Shown here: piece after piece, positions 32,647 through 43,566 of the stretch
How positions within the stretch are numbered: the stretch's first letter is position 1
Layout of the letters: each line of letters begins with the position of its first letter
Assembly: GCF_900186125.1 (NCBI RefSeq)
Contig: NZ_FYBQ01000010.1
Location: 55,605 to 119,604 of the forward strand
Direction of reading: 5' to 3'
DNA length: 64,000 nt
DNA from: Listeria goaensis
GTDB lineage: Bacteria > Bacillota > Bacilli > Lactobacillales > Listeriaceae
The notes under the pieces: model-generated
What the model saw: the letters and a program-made list of their open reading frames with translations, nothing else
Database searches by the model: none
Told to the model about the DNA's origin: nothing
Program-made: the position numbers and the translations under genes

Positions 32647-33711
32647 ATGAAGAAAATCGTTTTTTTAACAGGACTTATTTTTATTTTATTACTAAGTGCA
32701 TGCTCTGGGGAAAAAGAACAGGTCGAGCTGCTCGATCAGCCATATTCGAAAACGGAATTTTTAATGGGAACAGTCGTTACGTTGAAAGTCTATGATAAAG
32801 GCAAAGAAGAAGCGATTGACAAGAGCTTTGAACGCATTAAAAAGCTAGCCGCTGAAATTACGACGAGTGATGCAGGCAAATCTGAAATTGATAAAGTCAA
32901 TCAAAATGCAGGGATAAAACCAGTTAAAGTGACATCAGATATGTTTTATCTTGTTGAAGAAGGTATTAAATACAGCAAAGCTTCTGACGGCGATTTTGAT
33001 ATTACGGTAGGACCATTAACGGATTTATGGCACATCGGTTTTTCAGATGCCAAAAAACCAACAGAAGCTGAAATTCAAGCTGTCTTACCGCTAATTGACT
33101 ATAAGAAAGTTGAAATGAACAAGGAAGAACAAACCATTTATTTGCCTGAAAAAGGCATGGCGCTTGATCTTGGTGGTATTGCGAAAGGCTATATTGCTGA
33201 TGAGGTAAACAAGGTCATGAAAGGCGAGGGCGTAACATCTGCGATCATTGATTTAGGCGGCAATATTTTTGTGCGCGGCGACAATCCAAAAGGTGGCAAC
33301 TGGACGATTGGTATTCAAAATCCGTTTGAAACTCGCGGACAAACAATTGGGAAGCTGCCTGGTTCGGATATTTCGGTCGTAACCTCCGGCATTTATGAGC
33401 GCTATTTGGAAGTTGACGGGGTGAAGTATCACCACATTTTAAGCCCGTTCACAGGTTACCCGTGCAACAATGAACTGGCAGGTGTTAGCATCGTTTCGAA
33501 AAAATCAATCGATGGTGATGGACTTTCCACCGCCGTCTTCATGAAAGGCGTCAAAGATGGTATGGCATATGTCGATTCATTTAAAGATGTGGAAGCGATT
33601 TTCGTAACGAAAGATAAGCAAGTGTATGTCACAGATGGCTTAAAAGATAAATTTGAACTTACTGATAAGGCGTTTAAAATGGCCGAGCTAGATGGAAAGG
33701 GGGAGAAATAA
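32647..33711 (+). CDS. fmnB: FMN transferase FmnB (ApbE family lipoprotein)
   Basis: A 354-residue lipoprotein flavin transferase. The signal peptide ends in LLLSAC (Cys19). ApbE landmarks follow: MGTVVTLKVYD, DFDITVGPLTDLWHIG, LDLGGIAKGYIADEV, IIDLGGNIFVRG and the metal-binding GDGLSTAVFMKG near 295. It uses extracellular FAD to attach FMN covalently to the Thr residues of PplA. The ATG follows GAAAGGTG. The dmkA TTG starts directly after its stop, so the arm fmnB-dmkA-fmnA is tightly packed. Confidence 0.93.
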   Translation: MKKIVFLTGLIFILLLSACSGEKEQVELLDQPYSKTEFLMGTVVTLKVYDKGKEEAIDKSFERIKKLAAEITTSDAGKSEIDKVNQNAGIKPVKVTSDMFYLVEEGIKYSKASDGDFDITVGPLTDLWHIGFSDAKKPTEAEIQAVLPLIDYKKVEMNKEEQTIYLPEKGMALDLGGIAKGYIADEVNKVMKGEGVTSAIIDLGGNIFVRGDNPKGGNWTIGIQNPFETRGQTIGKLPGSDISVVTSGIYERYLEVDGVKYHHILSPFTGYPCNNELAGVSIVSKKSIDGDGLSTAVFMKGVKDGMAYVDSFKDVEAIFVTKDKQVYVTDGLKDKFELTDKAFKMAELDGKGEK

Positions 33712-34674
33712 TTGTCGTTTCGGACGTTTTTAGAACTGGTTGAAATCCGCACGAAAATTGCAAGCGTATATCCATTTATGCTTGGGACGTTATACGTGCT
33801 TTATGAGTATCAAGTGTTCAACTGGCAAAATACCATTATTTTCTTCCTCGCAATGCTGATTTTTGATTTAACAACAACGGCCATTAATAATTATATGGAC
33901 TACCGCAAAGCAACAAATAATCACGACTATGATTTTCGCAAAACAAGTAATATAATTGGACAAAAGGAAATTCCGGAACTTACGGTCATCATTTTAATTT
34001 TTGCGATGTTTTTCATCGCAACAGGGCTAGGTATTTGGCTCGTTTTTAGAACCGACTTGCTCGTCCTCCTAATCGGTTTTGTATGTTTCTGCATCGGGAT
34101 TTTGTACACGTTCGGTCCTGTGCCGCTATCGCGCATGCCGCTTGGCGAAATTTTTTCCGGCGTGACGATGGGGTTCGGCATTTTTTTCCTCGCCATTTAT
34201 GTGAACGCGTTTGACGCAGGAATTGCCAATCTCATCTGGCAAGGCGAGTGGATCAACATTCGCTTCAACCTGCTCGAAATTATTCAAATCGCCGTCGTTT
34301 CACTACCGTGCATTTTCACAATCGGAAACATCATGCTCGCGAATAACTTGTGCGATCTCGATGAAGACATTTGCAACCATCGCTATACACTTCCTTATTA
34401 TATTGGAAGAAAAATGGGGGTTCTCTTGTTCAACGTGCTTTATTACGCGTCGTTTTTAGCCGTAGTAGTAGCCGTCCTGCTTGGATACCTGCACCCAGTC
34501 ATGCTGCTTTCGCTTATCGTAATCCTACCAGTTTACAACAATTTGAAAAAATTCAATCAAGAGCAGGTGAAAGCGAAAACGTTTGTTATTGGCATTAAAA
34601 ATTTTGTGATGATTAACGCATCGTTAACCGTCTTGATGGCGCTTAGTGTTGGCATCGTTTATTTCACGCACTAA
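33712..34674 (+). CDS. dmkA: Demethylmenaquinone prenyltransferase of the EET locus (DmkA, UbiA/MenA family)
   Basis: A 320-residue UbiA-superfamily membrane prenyltransferase that joins 1,4-dihydroxy-2-naphthoate to a polyprenyl diphosphate. The first Asp-rich motif is seen as NNYMDYRKATNNHDYD (near residue 62), the second as LANNLCDLDEDICNHRYT (near 215). About eight helices. It starts with TTG, spaced well from GGGGGAG inside the fmnB end. With DmkB it makes an EET-dedicated quinone separate from the respiratory menaquinone enzymes. Assignment by synteny with L. monocytogenes lmo2635. Confidence 0.88.
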   Translation: MSFRTFLELVEIRTKIASVYPFMLGTLYVLYEYQVFNWQNTIIFFLAMLIFDLTTTAINNYMDYRKATNNHDYDFRKTSNIIGQKEIPELTVIILIFAMFFIATGLGIWLVFRTDLLVLLIGFVCFCIGILYTFGPVPLSRMPLGEIFSGVTMGFGIFFLAIYVNAFDAGIANLIWQGEWINIRFNLLEIIQIAVVSLPCIFTIGNIMLANNLCDLDEDICNHRYTLPYYIGRKMGVLLFNVLYYASFLAVVVAVLLGYLHPVMLLSLIVILPVYNNLKKFNQEQVKAKTFVIGIKNFVMINASLTVLMALSVGIVYFTH

Positions 34675-34688
34675 AGGAGAGGGCGAAA

Positions 34689-35486
34689 ATGATAGACAAA
34701 CTTATATTTGGTCGTTTTGTTCCTGGTCAATCGCTTATCCACGCGTTAGATGCGCGAACGAAATTGCTAGCAGGTTTTTATTTCATCGGCATTCTATTTT
34801 TAGCGAATAACATCCAAACTTATGCGCTTATGATTTTATTTACGCTCATGGTTATTACGATGACGGGCATTAAAATCAAAGTTTTTATAAAAGGTGTCAA
34901 GCCGCTCATTTGGCTAATTCTGTTTACAGTCATGATGCAAATGCTGTTCACGAGTGGCGGTACGATTTATTTAGATTTCGGTCCATTCGTCATTTCTTCT
35001 TTTGGTATTATAAATGGTATTTATGTATTCATTCGTTTTACGCTCATCATTATTTTATCAACAGCGATTACACTCACGACAACGCCAATGGACTTAACCG
35101 ACGCAATTGCGTATCTATTACAACCTTTTAAATATGTTAAAATGCCAGTTCAAGATATCGCGCTCATGTTATCCGTTGCTCTGCGATTTATTCCAACTTT
35201 AATGGAAGAAACGGATAAAATTATGAAAGCTCAGCGCGCACGCGGAGTCGAATTTGGTGAAGGCAATTTGTTTGAGCAAATGAAAGTCGTCGTCCCCATC
35301 TTTATCCCATTATTTGTCAGCTCATTCAACCGGGCCGAAGAATTAGCAGACGCTATGGAAGTTCGCGGCTATCAAGGAGATAAAGGTAGGACGCGATTTA
35401 AAATTCTCCATTTCCATCTCAATGATTTAATCGCATTGTTTGTTCTTATTTTATTGACAGCCATGCTAATTGTATTGCGTACTTAA
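34689..35486 (+). CDS. fmnA: FmnA, ECF transporter T-component paralogue used for EET flavin trafficking
   Basis: A 265-residue EcfT-family membrane protein with about six helices. The two EcfA-coupling motifs typical of T-components are present: RGVEFGE after KAQRA (near residue 182) and EVRGYQGD (near 222). It closely resembles the housekeeping EcfT encoded at 53156-53953 in this window (shared MDK-I-GR start and KAQ-ARGVEF). Published work assigns FmnA to moving flavin out of the cell with EcfA1/EcfA2 and RibU, so that FmnB can use it. Ends the plus-strand EET arm; strong terminator follows. Confidence 0.9.
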   Translation: MIDKLIFGRFVPGQSLIHALDARTKLLAGFYFIGILFLANNIQTYALMILFTLMVITMTGIKIKVFIKGVKPLIWLILFTVMMQMLFTSGGTIYLDFGPFVISSFGIINGIYVFIRFTLIIILSTAITLTTTPMDLTDAIAYLLQPFKYVKMPVQDIALMLSVALRFIPTLMEETDKIMKAQRARGVEFGEGNLFEQMKVVVPIFIPLFVSSFNRAEELADAMEVRGYQGDKGRTRFKILHFHLNDLIALFVLILLTAMLIVLRT

Positions 35487-35529
35487 AATCTAAAAATCTT
35501 CACTTTTTGAAGATTTTTAGATTTTTTTT
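35485..35529 (+). terminator. Intrinsic terminator of the EET arm
   Basis: An 18-bp stem, AAAATCTAAAAATCTTCA with its complement around a five-base loop, followed by a long T-run. It overlaps the last bases of fmnA. Confidence 0.9.
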
Positions 35530-35673
35530 GCGAAAATTGAGTTCAAATCCAAATACGATTGTGTTTTATAGCATGATTTTAAGTATACCTTATATGTAAA
35601 ACAACTTTTTAGCTATAGCGCAAAACTCCAAAAACAACAGCTTTATGAACATTCTTTGTACAATTACATAAAA

Positions 35674-35697
35674 ATCTGAAAAATAATCTGAAAAATA
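35674..35697 (+). repeat. 12-bp tandem direct repeat upstream of an orphan gene promoter
   Basis: ATCTGAAAAATA occurs twice without a gap, directly upstream of a -35 box at 35705. It could be a tandem activator or repressor site. Confidence 0.65.
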
Positions 35698-35704
35698 GGG
35701 TATA

Positions 35705-35733
35705 TTTACACCTATATAGGTTTAAAGTATAAT
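35705..35733 (+). promoter_or_regulatory. Promoter of the orphan secreted gene
   Basis: TTTACA (35705-35710), 17-base spacer and TATAAT (35728-35733), 48 bases before the start codon. Confidence 0.7.
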
Positions 35734-35780
35734 GTTTTGGCGGAGTAAGGAATATAAGAATGAGGAGTGTCAAATAAAAG

Positions 35781-36455
35781 ATGGATAAGAAAAAATTAGC
35801 AAAGACGATAGTAACGCCATGCTTAATTGCGGGTATGATAGTGGCGGGTTCACCGGCTGGAACAGCCCTAGCTTCAGATAACGAGATGATTCAAGCTAGA
35901 GGGATATCAGTTTATGAGCGTGGATCGCTAAAAATTAAAGGAACCGCAGCGAAATCAGGAATTAGCTACGATGCTAAAAATAATGCGACAGGAGTATTGT
36001 CCTTAAATTATTACGCACAGTATGGTTTTGGCGGGGGAGTTGCCGACCAAACCTACTATACGCTAAAATTACCGCAAGAATTTGAAGAAATCAGTAAAAC
36101 GGATTCTTTCAAAAAAGCAGTAACGGCGAAATTCAGACAAAAAGCAACGGGAATCACAATGAAAAGTTACAAATATATGCAACAAGACTTTTCTATAGAA
36201 GATAATACTCTAATCTTTAAAAATCCGCGTTTCTCCTATATTGTAGAATCTCGTATCTTAGTAGATGTAGATATTGACCTTGGAAAAGTGATTAACGAAA
36301 CGGGTATGCATATTCCAAAAGCAAATGAGACGACAAAATATCGCTTCATGGGACAAAATGTACAAAACGTAAATCTGATTAACTGGAATCTATTATTTGG
36401 TAGTGATAATGATGCCAAAACAACTTTTAACGTCATGGATTCTTTCGGTTTATAA
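35781..36455 (+). CDS. Orphan secreted protein between EET and S10 loci
   Basis: 224 residues, not recognised. A basic start (MDKKKLAK), hydrophobic core and a TALA-SD cleavage site form a Sec signal peptide of about 32 residues. The mature part has repeated short beta-like strands (GSLKIKGTAAKSG, GVLSLNYYAQYGFGGG, YYTLKLPQEFEEI) like the Ig-like adhesive modules of Gram-positive surface proteins, but there is no LPXTG, LysM, GW or lipobox anchor, so it is probably released. The ribosome site is weak (GAGGAGTG about 14 bases upstream). It has its own promoter and terminator. In L. monocytogenes, as I recall, rpsJ directly follows fmnA, so this is a gain here. Confidence 0.65.
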   Translation: MDKKKLAKTIVTPCLIAGMIVAGSPAGTALASDNEMIQARGISVYERGSLKIKGTAAKSGISYDAKNNATGVLSLNYYAQYGFGGGVADQTYYTLKLPQEFEEISKTDSFKKAVTAKFRQKATGITMKSYKYMQQDFSIEDNTLIFKNPRFSYIVESRILVDVDIDLGKVINETGMHIPKANETTKYRFMGQNVQNVNLINWNLLFGSDNDAKTTFNVMDSFGL

Positions 36456-36478
36456 AAAATAATTGCCCAAACTCCGCG

Positions 36479-36504
36479 AAAAGAGCCATATAGGCTCTTT
36501 TTTT
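36479..36504 (+). terminator. Intrinsic terminator after the orphan secreted gene
   Basis: AAAGAGCC pairs with GGCTCTTT followed by further T residues. Confidence 0.85.
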
Positions 36505-36644
36505 AACTCCCTTCACCGTTTTGGCCGGCCTTAATTTGTGCGGAGCAAGCAATTACTTCGCGCCAATAGTTTATTAAAAAACAAGAAAGAAACGAACGCC
36601 TGTTTTTACAATGAAAAGAAAGTCAAACTTTTTTCAAAAAGCGG
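36505..36644. other. Gap before the S10 promoter, no gene seen
   Basis: No ribosome site or credible ORF; a short palindrome-like GGCCGGCC stretch near 36522 is the only notable point. The rest of the gap up to rpsJ is promoter and leader, listed separately. Confidence 0.5.
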
Positions 36645-36673
36645 TTGATTACAAGTCTCAACACGTGTATAAT
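36645..36673 (+). promoter_or_regulatory. Promoter of the S10-spc ribosomal protein operon
   Basis: TTGATT (36645-36650), 17-base spacer and TATAAT (36668-36673), 185 bases before rpsJ. Confidence 0.75.
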
Positions 36674-36679
36674 AGATAA

Positions 36680-37166
<487 letters not shown>

Positions 37167-37224
37167 TAAACTCTTGGGCATGTTTTGTCCGAAAAAAATT
37201 AACTATTAACAGGAGGTGTGACTC

Positions 37225-37854
37225 ATGACCAAAGGAATCTTAGGTAGAAAAGTAGGGATGACTCAAGTTTTCACTGAAAATGGAGAATTAATTCCAGTAA
37301 CAGTAATTGAAGCGGCTAACAACGTAGTACTTCAAAAGAAAACTGTTGAAACTGACGGCTACGAAGCAGTACAAATCGGCTTCGAAGACAAACGTGAAGT
37401 TTTATCAAACAAACCCGAAAAAGGTCATGTAGCAAAAGCCAATACTACTCCTAAGCGCTTCATTCGCGAATTCCGCGATGTTAACTTAGACGAGTATGAG
37501 ATTGGTTCTGAAGTAAAAGTAGACGTATTCGCAGAAGGTGACATCATCGACGCGACCGGCGTATCGAAAGGTAAAGGGTTCCAAGGTGTAATTAAACGCC
37601 ACGGACAATCTCGCGGGCCTATGGCTCACGGTTCTCGTTACCACCGTCGCCCTGGTTCAATGGGTCCTGTAGCGCCTAACCGTGTTTTCAAAAATAAACT
37701 TCTTCCAGGTCGTATGGGTGGAGATCAAATCACTATCCAAAACTTGGAAATCGTTAAAGTAGACGTAGAAAAGAACTTACTTTTAGTTAAAGGTAACGTT
37801 CCTGGTGCGAAAAAATCATTAGTTCAAATTAAAACTGCTATTAAAGCAAAATAA
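37225..37854 (+). CDS. rplC: 50S ribosomal protein L3
   Basis: 209 residues, binds near the 3' end of 23S rRNA and reaches the peptidyl-transferase centre. [13 protein letters not shown] at the N-terminus and the tip loop [13 protein letters not shown] are conserved. CAGGAGGTG is correctly spaced before the ATG. Second gene of the S10 operon. Confidence 0.97.
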   Translation: MTKGILGRKVGMTQVFTENGELIPVTVIEAANNVVLQKKTVETDGYEAVQIGFEDKREVLSNKPEKGHVAKANTTPKRFIREFRDVNLDEYEIGSEVKVDVFAEGDIIDATGVSKGKGFQGVIKRHGQSRGPMAHGSRYHRRPGSMGPVAPNRVFKNKLLPGRMGGDQITIQNLEIVKVDVEKNLLLVKGNVPGAKKSLVQIKTAIKAK

Positions 37855-37879
37855 TTTATTTGGAAAGGAGGACTAACGA

Positions 37880-38503
37880 ATGCCAAAACTAAGCTTACTT
37901 AAACAAGATGGTTCTAAAGCTGGCGAAATTACATTGAATGATGCTGTCTTCGGTATCGAACCGAATGAAAAAGTAGTTGTTGATGTGATTTTGAGCCAAC
38001 GAGCTTCCTTACGTCAAGGAACTCATAAAGTAAAAAATCGTTCTGAAGTACGTGGTGGTGGACGTAAACCATGGCGTCAAAAAGGTACTGGTCGTGCTCG
38101 TCAAGGTTCGATTCGTTCCCCGCAATGGCGTGGAGGCGGTGTCGTATTCGGCCCAACACCTCGTTCATATGCATACAAATTACCAAAGAAAGTTCGCCGT
38201 TTAGCGATTAAATCAATCCTATCTTCTAAAGTGAAAGACGAAAACGTTCTTGTACTTGAAAACTTAGCGTTTGATGCGCCTAAAACAAAAGATTTTGCAG
38301 CTTTCCTTAAAAATATCTCTGTAGATTCTAAAGCTCTAATTGTAGTTGCTGGAGAAAGCGAAAACGTAGAATTATCTGCCCGCAATATCCAAGGCATTAC
38401 AGTTATCCCAGCTGAAAGTATCTCAGTACTAGAAGTTGCTAGTCATGATAAATTAATCATTACTAAAGCAGCTGTCGAAAAAGTAGAGGAGGTGCTTGCG
38501 TAA
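37880..38503 (+). CDS. rplD: 50S ribosomal protein L4
   Basis: 207 residues. The long extended loop that lines the exit tunnel is visible as [21 protein letters not shown] (about residues 59-79). In several bacteria L4 represses the S10 operon by binding its leader, which makes the structured region upstream of rpsJ relevant. AAAGGAGG precedes the ATG. Its last base is the first base of rplW. Confidence 0.97.
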   Translation: MPKLSLLKQDGSKAGEITLNDAVFGIEPNEKVVVDVILSQRASLRQGTHKVKNRSEVRGGGRKPWRQKGTGRARQGSIRSPQWRGGGVVFGPTPRSYAYKLPKKVRRLAIKSILSSKVKDENVLVLENLAFDAPKTKDFAAFLKNISVDSKALIVVAGESENVELSARNIQGITVIPAESISVLEVASHDKLIITKAAVEKVEEVLA

Positions 38504-38787
38504 TGGATGCACGCGACATCATTAAGCGCCCAGTCGTAACGGAGGAATCTACAAGTATTCTTGATGACAAGAAATATACTTTTGAAGTAGACACTCGCGC
38601 GACAAAATCTCAAATTAAACATGCGATTGAAGAAATTTTTGAAGTTGACGTTGTAAAAGTAAACGTTATGAACTACAAAGGTAAAAAGAAACGCATGGGT
38701 CGTTACGTTGGCTACACAAACAAACGTCGTAAAGCGATTGTTACATTGAGTGCTGACAGTAAAGAAATTCAACTTTTTGAAGTTTAA
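38503..38787 (+). CDS. rplW: 50S ribosomal protein L23
   Basis: 94 residues, located at the tunnel exit and docking site for trigger factor and SRP. Starts [15 protein letters not shown]; the loop [12 protein letters not shown] is typical. The ATG overlaps the rplD stop by one base, with GAGGAGGTG in the end of rplD. Confidence 0.96.
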   Translation: MDARDIIKRPVVTEESTSILDDKKYTFEVDTRATKSQIKHAIEEIFEVDVVKVNVMNYKGKKKRMGRYVGYTNKRRKAIVTLSADSKEIQLFEV

Positions 38788-38830
38788 AACGAACGTTTAG
38801 AATAAAAAAATCTAACGAGGAGGGAAAAAA

Positions 38831-39664
38831 ATGGCGATTAAAAAGTACAAACCTACCACAAACGGCCGCCGTCATATGACAAGTTCTGATTTTGCTGAGA
38901 TTACAACGAGTACTCCAGAAAAATCTTTACTACGTCCTATGAAAAAGAAGGCTGGTCGTAACAACCAAGGTAAGTTAACTGTTCGTCATCACGGTGGTGG
39001 ACATAAACGTCAATACCGTGTGATCGATTTCAAACGTAATAAAGATGGCGTTCCAGGTCGTGTAGCAACAATCGAATACGATCCTAACCGCTCAGCAAAT
39101 ATTGCGTTAATCAACTACGCTGATGGAGAAAAACGCTACATCATCGCAGCAAAAGGTCTTGAAGTAGGCCAAACAATTTACTCTGGAGCAGAAGCAGACA
39201 TTAAAGTCGGTAACGCTTTAGAACTTAAAGATATTCCAGTGGGTACAGTTATCCATAATATCGAATTAAAACCTGGTAAAGGTGGACAATTAGTTCGCTC
39301 TGCCGGCACAAGTGCACAAGTACTTGGTAAAGAAGGGAAATATGTTCTTATTCGCCTTAACTCTGGTGAAGTTCGCATGATTCTTGCTACTTGCCGTGCT
39401 ACTATCGGTCAAGTTGGGAACGAACAACACGAACTTATCAACATCGGTAAGGCTGGACGTAGCCGCTGGTTAGGCAAACGCCCAACGGTTCGTGGTTCCG
39501 TTATGAACCCTAACGATCACCCACACGGTGGTGGTGAAGGTAAAGCGCCAATCGGACGTAAATCTCCAATGTCACCATGGGGTAAACCAACTCTTGGTTA
39601 CAAAACACGTAAGAAAAACAATAACTCCGATAAATTTATCGTACGTCGTCGTAAAGGTAAATAA
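38831..39664 (+). CDS. rplB: 50S ribosomal protein L2
   Basis: 277 residues, essential for subunit association and peptidyl-transferase activity. The conserved C-terminal block [17 protein letters not shown] holds the key histidine. N-terminal [16 protein letters not shown] is typical. AACGAGGAGGG upstream. Full length. Confidence 0.97.
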   Translation: MAIKKYKPTTNGRRHMTSSDFAEITTSTPEKSLLRPMKKKAGRNNQGKLTVRHHGGGHKRQYRVIDFKRNKDGVPGRVATIEYDPNRSANIALINYADGEKRYIIAAKGLEVGQTIYSGAEADIKVGNALELKDIPVGTVIHNIELKPGKGGQLVRSAGTSAQVLGKEGKYVLIRLNSGEVRMILATCRATIGQVGNEQHELINIGKAGRSRWLGKRPTVRGSVMNPNDHPHGGGEGKAPIGRKSPMSPWGKPTLGYKTRKKNNNSDKFIVRRRKGK

Positions 39665-39753
39665 TTTCTGGGTTAATATGATTAAATTAAAGTTAGCGGG
39701 ACAGCACGGAGAAATGCTCCGAGCTGCCTGACTATACGAAGGGAGGTTCCGTC

Positions 39754-40032
39754 ATGGGTCGTAGTTTGAAAAAAGGACCTTTTGTCGATGATCACTTGAT
39801 GAAGAAAGTGGAAGCTGCTAATGAAAGCGACAAAAAACAAGTTATCAAAACTTGGTCTCGTCGTTCCACAATCTTCCCAGTATTTGTAGGTCAAACAATC
39901 GCTGTATATGATGGACGTAAACACGTTCCTGTTTATATCCAAGAAGATATGGTAGGACATAAATTAGGTGAATTTGCACCAACTCGTACTTACCGTGGCC
40001 ACGCGGCAGACGATAAGAAAACTAGACGATAA
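39754..40032 (+). CDS. rpsS: 30S ribosomal protein S19
   Basis: 92 residues, forms a complex with S13 in the head of the 30[24 protein letters not shown] and [11 protein letters not shown] are all conserved. GAAGGGAGG precedes the ATG. The 89-base gap to rplB contains no gene. Confidence 0.97.
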   Translation: MGRSLKKGPFVDDHLMKKVEAANESDKKQVIKTWSRRSTIFPVFVGQTIAVYDGRKHVPVYIQEDMVGHKLGEFAPTRTYRGHAADDKKTRR

Positions 40033-40052
40033 TTCGAGAGGAGGCTATCTAA

Positions 40053-40409
40053 ATGGCAAATGAAGTTACAAGCGCAAAAGCCGTTGCCAAAACGGTACGT
40101 ATTGCTCCTCGTAAAGCGAGAATCGTTATTGATTTAATCCGAGGTAAGCAAGTAGGCGAAGCAATCGCAATTTTGAAGTTTACTCCAAAAGCGGCTTCAC
40201 CAATCATTGAAAAAGTATTAAAATCTGCTATGGCAAATGCTGAGCACAATTATGATTTAGACGTGAATAGTTTAGTTGTATCTGAAGCTTTCGTAGACGA
40301 AGGTCCAACTCTTAAACGTTTCCGTCCACGTGCACAAGGTCGTGCAAGTGCAATTAATAAACGTACTAGCCACATCACAGTTGTGGTATCTGAAGTGAAG
40401 GAGGGATAA
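40053..40409 (+). CDS. rplV: 50S ribosomal protein L22
   Basis: 118 residues, tunnel-lining protein. [18 protein letters not shown] and the long beta-hairpin tip [19 protein letters not shown] are conserved; changes in that hairpin are known to give macrolide resistance, and none is evident here. GAGAGGAGG upstream. Confidence 0.97.
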   Translation: MANEVTSAKAVAKTVRIAPRKARIVIDLIRGKQVGEAIAILKFTPKAASPIIEKVLKSAMANAEHNYDLDVNSLVVSEAFVDEGPTLKRFRPRAQGRASAINKRTSHITVVVSEVKEG

Positions 40410-40411
40410 CG

Positions 40412-41068
40412 TTGGGTCAAAAAGTACATCCAATAGGTATGCGTATCGGTGTCATTCGTGACTGGGATTCTAAATGGTACGCTGAAAAAGAATATGCGGA
40501 CTTCTTACATGAAGACTTACGCATTCGTGATTTTATCGCAAAACGTCTTGCTGATGCTTCTGTTTCACGTGTTGAAATCGAACGTGCAGCTAATCGTGTA
40601 AACATTACAATTCACACTGCAAAACCTGGTATGGTAATTGGTAAAGGTGGTTCTGAAGTTGAAGCACTTCGTAAATCACTTAACGAATTAACAGGCAAAC
40701 GCGTACACATCAATATCGTTGAAATTAAACGTGCTGATTTAGACGCTAAACTTGTTGCAGAAAATATTGCTAGACAACTTGAAGGTCGTGTTTCCTTCCG
40801 TCGTGCACAAAAACAAGCAATTCAACGTACTATGCGCGCTGGTGCTAAAGGAATTAAGACTCAAGTATCTGGTCGTCTTGGCGGAGCTGATATCGCTCGT
40901 GCTGAACATTATAGCGAAGGAACAGTACCTCTTCATACATTGCGTGCAGACATTGACTACGCATGGGAAGAAGCTGACACAACTTACGGTAAACTAGGCG
41001 TTAAAGTTTGGATTTATCGCGGTGAAGTCCTTCCTACGAAGAAAAACAATGTGGAAGGAGGAAAATAA
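40412..41068 (+). CDS. rpsC: 30S ribosomal protein S3
   Basis: 218 residues, mRNA entry-site protein with helicase activity. The KH-domain loop [11 protein letters not shown] (near residue 72) and [12 protein letters not shown] at the N-terminus are canonical. It starts with TTG, two bases after rplV, with GGAGGGATAA as ribosome site. Confidence 0.96.
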   Translation: MGQKVHPIGMRIGVIRDWDSKWYAEKEYADFLHEDLRIRDFIAKRLADASVSRVEIERAANRVNITIHTAKPGMVIGKGGSEVEALRKSLNELTGKRVHINIVEIKRADLDAKLVAENIARQLEGRVSFRRAQKQAIQRTMRAGAKGIKTQVSGRLGGADIARAEHYSEGTVPLHTLRADIDYAWEEADTTYGKLGVKVWIYRGEVLPTKKNNVEGGK

Positions 41069-41070
41069 TA

Positions 41071-41505
41071 ATGTTAGTTCCAAAACGTGTTAAATATCGT
41101 CGTGAGTTTCGTGGTAACATGCGCGGACGTGCAAAAGGCGGAACTGAAGTAGCATTTGGTGAATACGGTCTTCAAGCGGTTGAAGCTTCTTGGATTACTA
41201 ACCGTCAAATCGAAGCTGCTCGTATCGCTATGACTCGTTATATGAAACGTGGCGGTAAAGTTTGGATTAAAATTTTCCCTCATAAATCTTACACTTCTAA
41301 ACCAATCGGGGTTCGGATGGGTAAAGGTAAAGGTGCTCCGGAAGGCTGGGTAAGCCCAGTTAAACGCGGCAAAATTATGTTCGAAATCGCAGGTGTACCT
41401 GAAGAAGTTGCGCGTGAAGCGTTACGTCTTGCGTCACACAAACTGCCGGTCAAAACTAAGATCGTAAAACGTGAAGAAATTGGTGGTGAAGCAAATGAAA
41501 GCTAA
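41071..41505 (+). CDS. rplP: 50S ribosomal protein L16
   Basis: 144 residues, helps position the A-site tRNA. N-terminal [15 protein letters not shown] and the arginine-loop region [12 protein letters not shown] are conserved. GGAAGGAGG precedes the ATG and only two bases separate it from rpsC. The rpmC gene overlaps its end by 11 bases. Confidence 0.97.
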   Translation: MLVPKRVKYRREFRGNMRGRAKGGTEVAFGEYGLQAVEASWITNRQIEAARIAMTRYMKRGGKVWIKIFPHKSYTSKPIGVRMGKGKGAPEGWVSPVKRGKIMFEIAGVPEEVAREALRLASHKLPVKTKIVKREEIGGEANES

Positions 41506-41686
41506 TGATATCCGTGAACTATCCACTACCGAAATTAAAGATCAAGAAAAAGCGCTAAAAGAAGAGCTTTTCAACCTGCGCTTTCAATTAGCTACAGGAC
41601 AATTGGAAAATACTGCACGTATTAGAGAAGTACGTAAATCTATCGCGCGCATGAAAACAATTGTTAAAGAAAGAGAACTTGCTTAA
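41495..41686 (+). CDS. rpmC: 50S ribosomal protein L29
   Basis: 63 residues, two-helix tunnel-exit protein. [14 protein letters not shown] at the N-terminus and [16 protein letters not shown] are typical. The frame opens 24 bases earlier inside rplP but the ATG at 41495 gives the family length and is preceded by GGTGGTG. It overlaps rplP by 11 bases. Confidence 0.94.
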   Translation: MKANDIRELSTTEIKDQEKALKEELFNLRFQLATGQLENTARIREVRKSIARMKTIVKERELA

Positions 41687-41714
41687 AAAGAAAATCGTAA
41701 GGAGGTTTTAATGC

Positions 41715-41978
41715 ATGACTGACCGTAATCAACGTAAAATTTATACAGGTCGCGTAGTATCCGACAAAATGGATAAGACAATCACTGTAGTAGTTGAAAC
41801 ATACAAAAAGCATGGTTTGTATGGTAAACGCGTTAAGTATTCGAAAAAGTTCAAAGCGCATGATGAAAATAACACTGCTAAAGCTGGCGATATCGTTCGT
41901 ATCATGGAAACTCGTCCTCTATCCGCAACTAAACGTTTCCGTTTAATTGATGTAGTAGAAGAAGCAGTAATTATCTAA
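41715..41978 (+). CDS. rpsQ: 30S ribosomal protein S17
   Basis: 87 residues, early-assembly OB-fold protein. [19 protein letters not shown] and [15 protein letters not shown] are canonical. AAGGAGG lies at good spacing; an upstream ATG four bases before is out of frame. Confidence 0.96.
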   Translation: MTDRNQRKIYTGRVVSDKMDKTITVVVETYKKHGLYGKRVKYSKKFKAHDENNTAKAGDIVRIMETRPLSATKRFRLIDVVEEAVII

Positions 41979-41996
41979 CGTTTATTATAAAAATAA

Positions 41997-42407
<411 letters not shown>

Positions 42408-42442
42408 AAAACAAGTTTCAAACCAAGGAGGTGCTAAGACTT

Positions 42443-42754
42443 ATGCATGTCAAAAAAGGTGATAAAGTACAAGTTATTACTGGTAAAGATAAAGGCAAAT
42501 CCGGCAAAATCCTTGCTGCATTTCCGAAAAAAGATCGTGTAATTGTTGAAGGAATTAACATGGTGAAAAAACATACGAAACCTTCCAACATCAATCCACA
42601 AGGTGGAATCTTGAATGTTGAGGCACCAATTCACGTATCAAACGTAATGCTTATCGACCCTAAAACTGGTGAACCTACTCGTGTAGGCTATGAAGTAAAA
42701 GGCGATAAAAAAGTACGTGTAGCTAAAAAATCCGGTGAAGTAATCGATAAATAA
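42443..42754 (+). CDS. rplX: 50S ribosomal protein L24
   Basis: 103 residues, assembly-initiator KOW-domain protein. [21 protein letters not shown] is typical. The frame opens 12 bases earlier but the ATG at 42443 is spaced properly from AAGGAGGTG and gives the standard N-terminus. Confidence 0.95.
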   Translation: MHVKKGDKVQVITGKDKGKSGKILAAFPKKDRVIVEGINMVKKHTKPSNINPQGGILNVEAPIHVSNVMLIDPKTGEPTRVGYEVKGDKKVRVAKKSGEVIDK

Positions 42755-42780
42755 GTATTTGAGGAAGGAGGCAACATTAC

Positions 42781-43320
42781 ATGAATCGCCTTAAAGATCG
42801 CTATCTTAAGGAAATTGTTCCTGCTATGATGAGCAAGTTTAACTATTCTTCCGTTATGGAAGTACCAAAAATTGAAAAAATCGTAATCAACACTGGTGTT
42901 GGTGACGCAGTAGCAAACGCTAAAGTTTTAGACAGTGCTGTTGAAGAATTAGCTTTAATCACTGGTCAAAAACCTGTAATCACAAAAGCAAAAAACTCTA
43001 TCGCTGGTTTCCGTCTTCGTGAAGGAATGCCAATCGGTGCTAAAGTAACGCTTCGTGGTGAGCGTATGTATGATTTCTTAGACAAATTAATTACTGTTTC
43101 ACTTCCACGTGTACGTGACTTCCGTGGTGTTTCGAAAAAAGCTTTCGACGGCCGTGGGAACTATACGCTGGGTGTGAGAGAACAATTAATTTTCCCTGAA
43201 ATTGATTATGATCAAGTATCTAAAGTTCGAGGTATGGATGTAGTTATTGTTACAACTGCCAAAACTGATGAAGAATCCCGTGAGTTATTAACTCTAGCTG
43301 GAATGCCGTTTCAAAAATAA
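42781..43320 (+). CDS. rplE: 50S ribosomal protein L5
   Basis: 179 residues, binds 5S rRNA and contacts P-site t[36 protein letters not shown] and the C-terminal [16 protein letters not shown] are conserved. GGAAGGAGG upstream. Confidence 0.97.
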   Translation: MNRLKDRYLKEIVPAMMSKFNYSSVMEVPKIEKIVINTGVGDAVANAKVLDSAVEELALITGQKPVITKAKNSIAGFRLREGMPIGAKVTLRGERMYDFLDKLITVSLPRVRDFRGVSKKAFDGRGNYTLGVREQLIFPEIDYDQVSKVRGMDVVIVTTAKTDEESRELLTLAGMPFQK

Positions 43321-43337
43321 TCAATAATTAAAAGTAG

Positions 43338-43535
<198 letters not shown>

Positions 43536-43566
43536 GTTAAAGTTTAAGGAAGGAGGGTAATTACAC

